Shown: positions 6,623-10,511 of the stretch, piece after piece
Layout: the number at the start of each line of letters is the position of its first letter
Position numbering within the stretch: position 1 is the first letter of the stretch
Assembly (NCBI GenBank): GCA_016297215.1
Contig: JAEDGZ010000040.1
Location: forward strand, 1-10,511
Source: Paludibacteraceae bacterium
GTDB taxonomy: Bacteria; Bacteroidota; Bacteroidia; Bacteroidales; Paludibacteraceae
DNA: 10,511 nt
Direction of reading: 5' to 3'
Program-made: the position numbers and the translations under genes
The notes under the pieces: generated by a model
The model's input: only the letters and a program-made list of their open reading frames with translations
Databases searched by the model: none
Told to the model about the DNA's origin: nothing

Positions 6623-8002
6623 ATGAGTTTAGTTAAGAGTATTTCCGGTATTCGCGGCACGATAGGCGGTCGCGTAGGTGACGGGCTCAACCCCGTTGAT
6701 ATCGTGCGTTTTACGGCAGCGTACGCTACGCAGCGTCGTGCTGCAATGCCCGATAACAATAAGATAGTGGTGGGTAGAGACGCACGTATATCGGGGGAAA
6801 TGGTGTATCAGATTGTGAGCGGCACGCTGATGGGGATGGGCTACGATGTGGTGAACATCGGCTTGGCGAGCACCCCTACTACGGAACTTGCGGTGGTTGG
6901 CGAAGGCGCAGCGGGCGGTATTATCCTGACTGCTTCGCACAACCCGAAGCAGTGGAATGCACTTAAGTTGCTGAACGAGAAAGGCGAGTTTCTCAACGAT
7001 GCCGAGGGCAAGGGTGTGCTGGCGATAGCCGAGAAAGAGGACTTCACCTTTGCCGAAGTGGATGTGTTGGGACACGTGAGCGAGAAAGACTACCTGCCCT
7101 ACCATATCGAGAACGTGCTAAACCTCGCGCTGGTGGATAAGGACGCGATTGCTGCCAAGAACTTCACCGTGGCAATCGACTGCGTCAATTCGGTCGGGGG
7201 CATTGCTATCCCCGCCATCCTACGCGCCTTGGGCGTGAAGAACATCATCGAACTCAACTGCACGCCTGACGGTCATTTCCCGCACAACCCCGAGCCGCTG
7301 CCGCAACACCTGACGGAGATTAGCGACCTGCTCAAGAGCGGCAAGGCGGATGTAGGTTTTGTAGTGGACCCCGACGTGGACCGCTTGGCTATTATCTGCG
7401 AGAACGGCGAGATGTTCGGCGAAGAGTACACGTTGGTCAGCGTGGCAGACTATGTCTTGAGCCATACCCCAGGCAATACGGTGAGCAACATGTCGTCCAC
7501 CCGTGCGCTGAGCGATGTTACCCGCGCACACGGCGGCAGCTACAGTGCTTCGGCGGTGGGTGAAGTGAATGTAACCACCGAGATGAAGGCGACGGGTGCC
7601 GTCATCGGCGGCGAGGGCAACGGCGGCGTCATCTATCCTGCCAGCCACTACGGACGCGATGCACTGGTAGGTATCGCACTGTTCCTCAGCCACTTGGCGC
7701 ATAAGGGTTGCACCGTGAGCGAACTGCGCGCCACCTACCCCAACTACTGCATCTCCAAGAACCGTATCGACCTCACGCCCGACATCAACGTAGATGCCAT
7801 CCTTGCCAAGGTGAAGGAACTCTACAAGAACGAGCAGGTGAACGACAAAGACGGCGTGAAGATTGACTTCGCCGACGGCTGGGTACACCTGCGCAAGAGC
7901 AACACCGAGCCAATTATCCGCGTCTATTCCGAGGCGGGGACCATGGAGGAGGCAGATGCTTTGGCAGGCAAGGTGATAGAGATAGTACATGCACTATGCT
8001 AA
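6623..8002 (+). CDS. glmM: Phosphoglucosamine mutase
   Basis: This 459-aa alpha-D-phosphohexomutase most likely interconverts GlcN-6-P and GlcN-1-P, feeding UDP-GlcNAc for peptidoglycan and lipid A. Visible elements are SGIRGTIGG (8-16), VGRDARISGEM (50-60), the active-site TASHNP (103-108) with phosphoserine S105, the metal-binding DPDVDR (249-254), the sugar-binding GGEGNGG (329-335) and the phosphate-binding RKSNTEP (424-430). All four domains are complete and the length fits the Bacteroidetes form, slightly longer than E. coli GlmM (445 aa). The start (MSLVKSISGIRG) matches family N-termini. Phosphomannomutase or phosphoglucomutase activity cannot be excluded from sequence. A strong terminator follows 5 nt after the stop. 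No clear promoter is visible in the 55-nt upstream gap, so it may be read from upstream. Confidence 0.92.
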   Translation: MSLVKSISGIRGTIGGRVGDGLNPVDIVRFTAAYATQRRAAMPDNNKIVVGRDARISGEMVYQIVSGTLMGMGYDVVNIGLASTPTTELAVVGEGAAGGIILTASHNPKQWNALKLLNEKGEFLNDAEGKGVLAIAEKEDFTFAEVDVLGHVSEKDYLPYHIENVLNLALVDKDAIAAKNFTVAIDCVNSVGGIAIPAILRALGVKNIIELNCTPDGHFPHNPEPLPQHLTEISDLLKSGKADVGFVVDPDVDRLAIICENGEMFGEEYTLVSVADYVLSHTPGNTVSNMSSTRALSDVTRAHGGSYSASAVGEVNVTTEMKATGAVIGGEGNGGVIYPASHYGRDALVGIALFLSHLAHKGCTVSELRATYPNYCISKNRIDLTPDINVDAILAKVKELYKNEQVNDKDGVKIDFADGWVHLRKSNTEPIIRVYSEAGTMEEADALAGKVIEIVHALC

Positions 8003-8007
8003 CATGA

Positions 8008-8037
8008 GGGACGCGGTGCAAGCCGCGTCCCTTTTTT
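8008..8037 (+). terminator. Intrinsic terminator after glmM
   Basis: Perfect 9-bp stem, GGGACGCGG (8008-8016) with CCGCGTCCC (8023-8031), 6-nt loop TGCAAG, then six T (8032-8037). Confidence 0.95.
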
Positions 8038-8103
8038 AGTAATACCCAATTATACTTAACATGAACTTGCAATGAGGTTCTAACATACCAAGGTAAGCAC
8101 AAT

Positions 8104-8134
8104 GGTGCGGCCTATAGACCGCACCTCCTTTTTT
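8104..8134 (+). terminator. Second terminator-like hairpin upstream of surE
   Basis: Perfect 7-bp stem, GGTGCGG (8104-8110) with CCGCACC (8119-8125), 8-nt loop, then TCC and six T (8129-8134). The three bases between stem and T run weaken it. It sits 66 nt after the glmM terminator and directly before copy B of the AT-rich block. It may be a backup terminator or may end a short separate transcript. Confidence 0.7.
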
Positions 8135-8136
8135 CT

Positions 8137-8262
8137 TTCAACAAAAATTTCCAAAAATTATTCAAATATTTCTTTCTCCGTTAGTTTCCGTTAATTATTC
8201 ATTAATTCATTACCAAAAACAAAATTAGTCTTTGACTACTGAAAAATAGTTCGCTTATATCG
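8137..8262 (+). repeat. AT-rich promoter-like block, copy B (upstream of surE)
   Basis: Second copy of the block at 177-304, in the same orientation and about 4 nt shorter in its first half. Identical or near-identical islands are 8137-8157 (21 of 21), 8191-8211 (20 of 21) and the TTATATCG that ends the block. The second island contains the short direct repeat TTCATT-AA-TTCATT. The block ends 27 nt before the surE start codon, so it occupies the whole promoter region of the surE group. Confidence 0.7.
8231..8262 (+). promoter_or_regulatory. Probable promoter of the surE-lpxB group
   Basis: TTTG (8231-8234), a 21-nt spacer and TATATCG (8256-8262), giving a predicted start near 8270 and a leader of about 20 nt before the surE ATG at 8290. 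The -7 element is an imperfect match to TAnnTTTG, but both elements and the spacing are kept in copy A. No other promoter candidate stands out in this gap. Confidence 0.5.
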
Positions 8263-8289
8263 AATTCATTTTAATAATCAATTATATTT

Positions 8290-9018
8290 ATGGAAATAGT
8301 CATAACCAACGACGACGGCTGGGGGACCGGCGGGTTGCTCACGCTGATAGCAGAGATGCGCAAACTGGGGCACGTTACCGTGGTGGCACCGGACAGCGCA
8401 CGCAGCGGACACGGTGCGTGCATCAGCGTAACAAAAGAACTGCGCTTGCAGCATATCTCTCACGAGGATGGATTAGATGTCTATACCTCCAACGGCACCC
8501 CTGCCGACTGCGTCAAGTTGGCACTGGAAGTGCTCTTTGCGGGCAGGAAGGTGGACCTGTTGGTCAGCGGTATCAACCACGGTAACAACTGCTCGGTGAA
8601 CATCGTCTATTCCGGCACGATGGGCGCCTGCTTCGTGGGCGCAGAACACGGTATTCCCGCCATCGGTTTCTCGCTGGATGACCACGCGATGGAGGCGGAT
8701 TTCGAGCCATTCCGCTCGCATATAGTCTCCATCACGAAGATGCTGTTGGAGCGCGGGTTTGTGCGCAACGAGTGCGTAAATGTAAACGCGCCGGTGGGGG
8801 AGATAGTCGGCAGCAGATGGTGCAGGCAGTGTGCGGGACATTGGGAAAAGGAGTTCCTGACCCATACCGATGCCGATGGCGGCACTTTCTACACGATGAC
8901 GGGGCAGTATGTGAACGAAGAGCCCGACGCCGAGGACACCGATATGTGGGCATTGGCGCACGGGTATATCAGTATTCAGTCGGTGAGCATAGACCTGACG
9001 CGCGATGGAACGGTTTGA
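8290..9018 (+). CDS. surE: 5'/3'-nucleotidase SurE
   Basis: A 242-aa metal-dependent phosphatase of the SurE family, which removes phosphate from nucleoside monophosphates and is linked to stationary-phase survival. The metal site is visible: NDDG (7-10) with D8 and D9, S39 in ARSGHG, and N96 in SGINHGNN. Also present are SNGTPADCVKLAL (67-79) and YSGTMGACFVGAEHGIPAIG (107-126), the standard family core. Length is normal (about 250 aa). The start gives the usual extreme N-terminal beta strand MEIVITNDDG. It opens a tight group; its last 14 nt overlap the next gene in another frame, suggesting translational coupling. Confidence 0.95.
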   Translation: MEIVITNDDGWGTGGLLTLIAEMRKLGHVTVVAPDSARSGHGACISVTKELRLQHISHEDGLDVYTSNGTPADCVKLALEVLFAGRKVDLLVSGINHGNNCSVNIVYSGTMGACFVGAEHGIPAIGFSLDDHAMEADFEPFRSHIVSITKMLLERGFVRNECVNVNAPVGEIVGSRWCRQCAGHWEKEFLTHTDADGGTFYTMTGQYVNEEPDAEDTDMWALAHGYISIQSVSIDLTRDGTV

Positions 9019-9283
9019 TAAGTTGTGGATAGGTATCCTTATTGGGCTGCTGCTACCCGCCGCTTTCGGGATTGGCTACATTGAGACCATGCACCTCTGG
9101 ACGGCGCTGGAGACGCTTCGATACGGCGTGAGCGGCGTTTGGAGCAAGTTGCTGTTGGTCAGTGTGTTCCCTAATCTGGCGCTGGTTTTTCTCTTCTACA
9201 CCACCGAGAGTTGGCGACTGAGCAAAGGCATCCTCATCGGTGCGATGCCCTACATGATAGCCAGCATCATTGTTTCTCTCTAA
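9005..9283 (+). CDS. Small integral membrane protein between surE and lpxB
   Basis: A 92-aa protein with three likely membrane helices, at about residues 8-25, 47-65 and 74-91, and no signal peptide or recognisable catalytic motif. It begins inside surE (14-nt overlap: the surE tail GATGGAACGGTTTGA supplies its ATG) and ends 3 nt before lpxB. This packing and coherent hydrophobic pattern argue that it is a real gene. From memory, a similar unnamed membrane protein occupies this place in other Bacteroidales. Its place before lpxB suggests a link to lipid A or membrane biogenesis, but the sequence shows no function. Confidence 0.8.
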   Translation: MERFDKLWIGILIGLLLPAAFGIGYIETMHLWTALETLRYGVSGVWSKLLLVSVFPNLALVFLFYTTESWRLSKGILIGAMPYMIASIIVSL

Positions 9284-9286
9284 ACT

Positions 9287-10423
9287 ATGCGGTATTTTCT
9301 GATAGCAGGCGAGGCGTCGGGTGATTTGCACGCGGCACGTTTGATAGAAGAGTTGCGGAGGCGCGACTCCGCGGCATCTTTCACGGGCTTGGGGGGCGAC
9401 AGGATGCGCGATGCAGGTTGCGAGATTCTCGTTCACTACCGCGAGATGGCGTATATGGGTATCGTCGCCGTGCTGCAGAACCTCGGCAAGATACGGCGCA
9501 ATTTCCGCACCGCCAAGGCGGGTTTGCTCCGCGAGAAGCCCGATGTGCTCGTGCTGATAGACTATCCCTCTTTCAACTTGAAGATGGCAGCCTTCTGCCG
9601 CAAGCACCTGCCCGCGACCAAGATTTACTACTACATTCCGCCGAAAGTGTGGGCGTGGAAGACATGGCGCGTGCATCGGATTGCTCGCCTGTGCGACGAG
9701 GTGCTGGGTATCTTCCCCTTTGAGCCGGCGTTCTATGCGGGCTACGGCTACCGTTGCCGCTATGTGGGCAACCCCACGGCGGAGGAGATTGCCCTGTGGA
9801 AGACCCAACACGAGTCCATCCCCCGAGAGAACCTGATTGCCATCCTCCCCGGCTCGCGGAAGGGCGAAATCAGCAAGTGCCTGCCTGCGATGGTGGCTGC
9901 AGCAAAGCGAGTAGCAGAGCAGATAGCAAAACAAAAAGGGGAGCGATATGAGATAGTGGTGGCGGGTGCGCCCGGGATAGATGATGCTTTCTACGCGCCC
10001 TACCTCCGCGGCACAAGCATACGCTGCACTCGGGACACCTACCGGCTGGTGTCGCAAGCCGCAGCGGCGGTTGTCAACTCGGGCACGGCGACGCTGGAAA
10101 CTGCCTTGCTGGGCTGCCCGCAGGTGGCGGTGTATCATATCGCCTGCAGCAAGCACCTGATGTGGCTCAAACCGCTCATCTTCTCCATTCCCTACTTCAC
10201 GCTGGTGAACCTGATTGCAGAGCGGGAGGTTATAAAAGAACTGGTTGGCGGCTACTTCACCCAAACTAACCTTGAGCAGGAACTGACCCGTCTGCTGACC
10301 GACGCTGCCTACCGCCAACGCATGACCGAAGCCTACGAAGACATCTCCCGTCGCCTAAGCAGCACCCCGACCGCGCAAAACGCAGCATGTATCATCACCG
10401 CTGCGCTGCACACACACATGTAA
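9287..10423 (+). CDS. lpxB: Lipid-A-disaccharide synthase (LpxB)
   Basis: This 378-aa glycosyltransferase (family GT19) condenses UDP-2,3-diacylglucosamine with lipid X to give the tetraacyl disaccharide-1-phosphate of lipid A, at the inner face of the inner membrane. Motifs are AGEASGDLHAARL (7-19), GLGG (34-37), LIDYPSFN (90-97), YYIPPKVWAW (115-124), FPFEPAFY (143-150) with YVGNP (159-163), LPGSRKGEI (187-195), VNSGTATLETALLG (263-276) with QVAVYH, and IPYFTLVNLI (301-310). Length is close to the E. coli enzyme (382 aa). It starts 3 nt after the small membrane protein gene and shares its presumed promoter before surE. It ends 11 nt from the convergent minus-strand HNH gene; no obvious terminator lies between them. 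Confidence 0.96.
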   Translation: MRYFLIAGEASGDLHAARLIEELRRRDSAASFTGLGGDRMRDAGCEILVHYREMAYMGIVAVLQNLGKIRRNFRTAKAGLLREKPDVLVLIDYPSFNLKMAAFCRKHLPATKIYYYIPPKVWAWKTWRVHRIARLCDEVLGIFPFEPAFYAGYGYRCRYVGNPTAEEIALWKTQHESIPRENLIAILPGSRKGEISKCLPAMVAAAKRVAEQIAKQKGERYEIVVAGAPGIDDAFYAPYLRGTSIRCTRDTYRLVSQAAAAVVNSGTATLETALLGCPQVAVYHIACSKHLMWLKPLIFSIPYFTLVNLIAEREVIKELVGGYFTQTNLEQELTRLLTDAAYRQRMTEAYEDISRRLSSTPTAQNAACIITAALHTHM

Positions 10424-10434
10424 TCTTCCTCCCC

Positions 10435-10511
10435 TTATTTGTTCGACTTCCGCCGGTTGCACTCTTTGCACAGCATCTGACAATTCGCTGCTATCGTCCG
10501 CCCGCCTTTCG
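10435..10511 (-). CDS. HNH endonuclease, C-terminal fragment (continues beyond the window)
   Basis: Read on the minus strand, the window end encodes 24 complete codons, beginning KGGRTIAANCQMLCKECNRR (10509 down to 10450) and closing with KSNK, then TAA (stop at 10435-10437). The pattern GG-x-x-x-x-x-N-x-Q-x-L-C-x-x-C-N-x-x-K-S is the usual end of HNH nucleases: the C-x-x-C pair is the second half of a structural zinc site and the N lies in the last alpha helix of the metal finger. The catalytic histidines and any partner domain lie outside the window, so whether this is a stand-alone HNH protein or the end of a restriction enzyme cannot be told. Confidence 0.8.
   Translation of the reverse strand, partial: KGGRTIAANCQMLCKECNRRKSNK

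Noticed and set aside
9053..10318. A 421-codon open frame antisense to lpxB and the small membrane gene
   Set aside because: The + strand encodes well-motified LpxB; the antisense frame has no family signature and is a codon-bias shadow. The same applies to the antisense frames at 4662-5453 and 7220-7990.

Overview
The window looks like a chromosomal segment of a Bacteroidetes, most likely a Bacteroidales. The reasons are a textbook Bacteroidetes promoter (TTTG, 20 nt, TATCTTTG) upstream of rfbA, a hybrid two-component system (HTCS) protein of the type restricted mainly to this phylum, a DUF4827-like lipoprotein, the Bacteroidetes form of GlmM, and the lack of strong Shine-Dalgarno sequences. 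Genus cannot be assigned from sequence alone. Coding regions are moderately GC-rich and the longer gaps are markedly AT-rich. All complete genes read on the + strand.

Layout. (1) 1-106: the 3' two-thirds of tRNA-Arg(CCG) and its intrinsic terminator. (2) 107-704: a long gap without a credible gene. It holds copy A of an AT-rich promoter-like block (177-304), about 290 nt of unexplained sequence, the rfbA promoter, and a GC hairpin in the rfbA leader. (3) 705-1586: rfbA, standing alone without other dTDP-rhamnose genes. (4) 1649-1775: three units of a ~48-bp tandem repeat, each opening with a GCAGGCG/CGCCTGC palindrome. (5) 1803-6567: a tight group of an HTCS sensor/regulator and two small lipoproteins, both with FKBP-like C-terminal halves. 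(6) 6623-8002: glmM, followed by a strong terminator and a second terminator-like hairpin. (7) 8137-8262: copy B of the AT-rich block, directly upstream of surE. (8) 8290-10423: surE, a small membrane protein and lpxB, overlapping or nearly abutting, so probably one operon. (9) 10435-10511: the C-terminal end of an HNH endonuclease on the minus strand, convergent with lpxB.

How the genes fit together. RfbA makes dTDP-glucose, the entry to dTDP-rhamnose. GlmM makes GlcN-1-P for UDP-GlcNAc, which feeds peptidoglycan and lipid A. LpxB condenses the two lipid A precursors. The two lipoproteins are envelope proteins, and the HTCS senses a periplasmic signal. The theme is therefore envelope and surface-glycan synthesis. 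The window contains no SusC/SusD or glycoside hydrolase gene, so the usual polysaccharide-utilisation partner of an HTCS is not visible.

The most unusual signal is the AT-rich block found twice about 8 kb apart, each time downstream of a terminator, with conserved islands spaced like a -33/-7 promoter. Copy B precedes surE; copy A precedes no recognisable gene. No clearly new defence or mobile system is visible.
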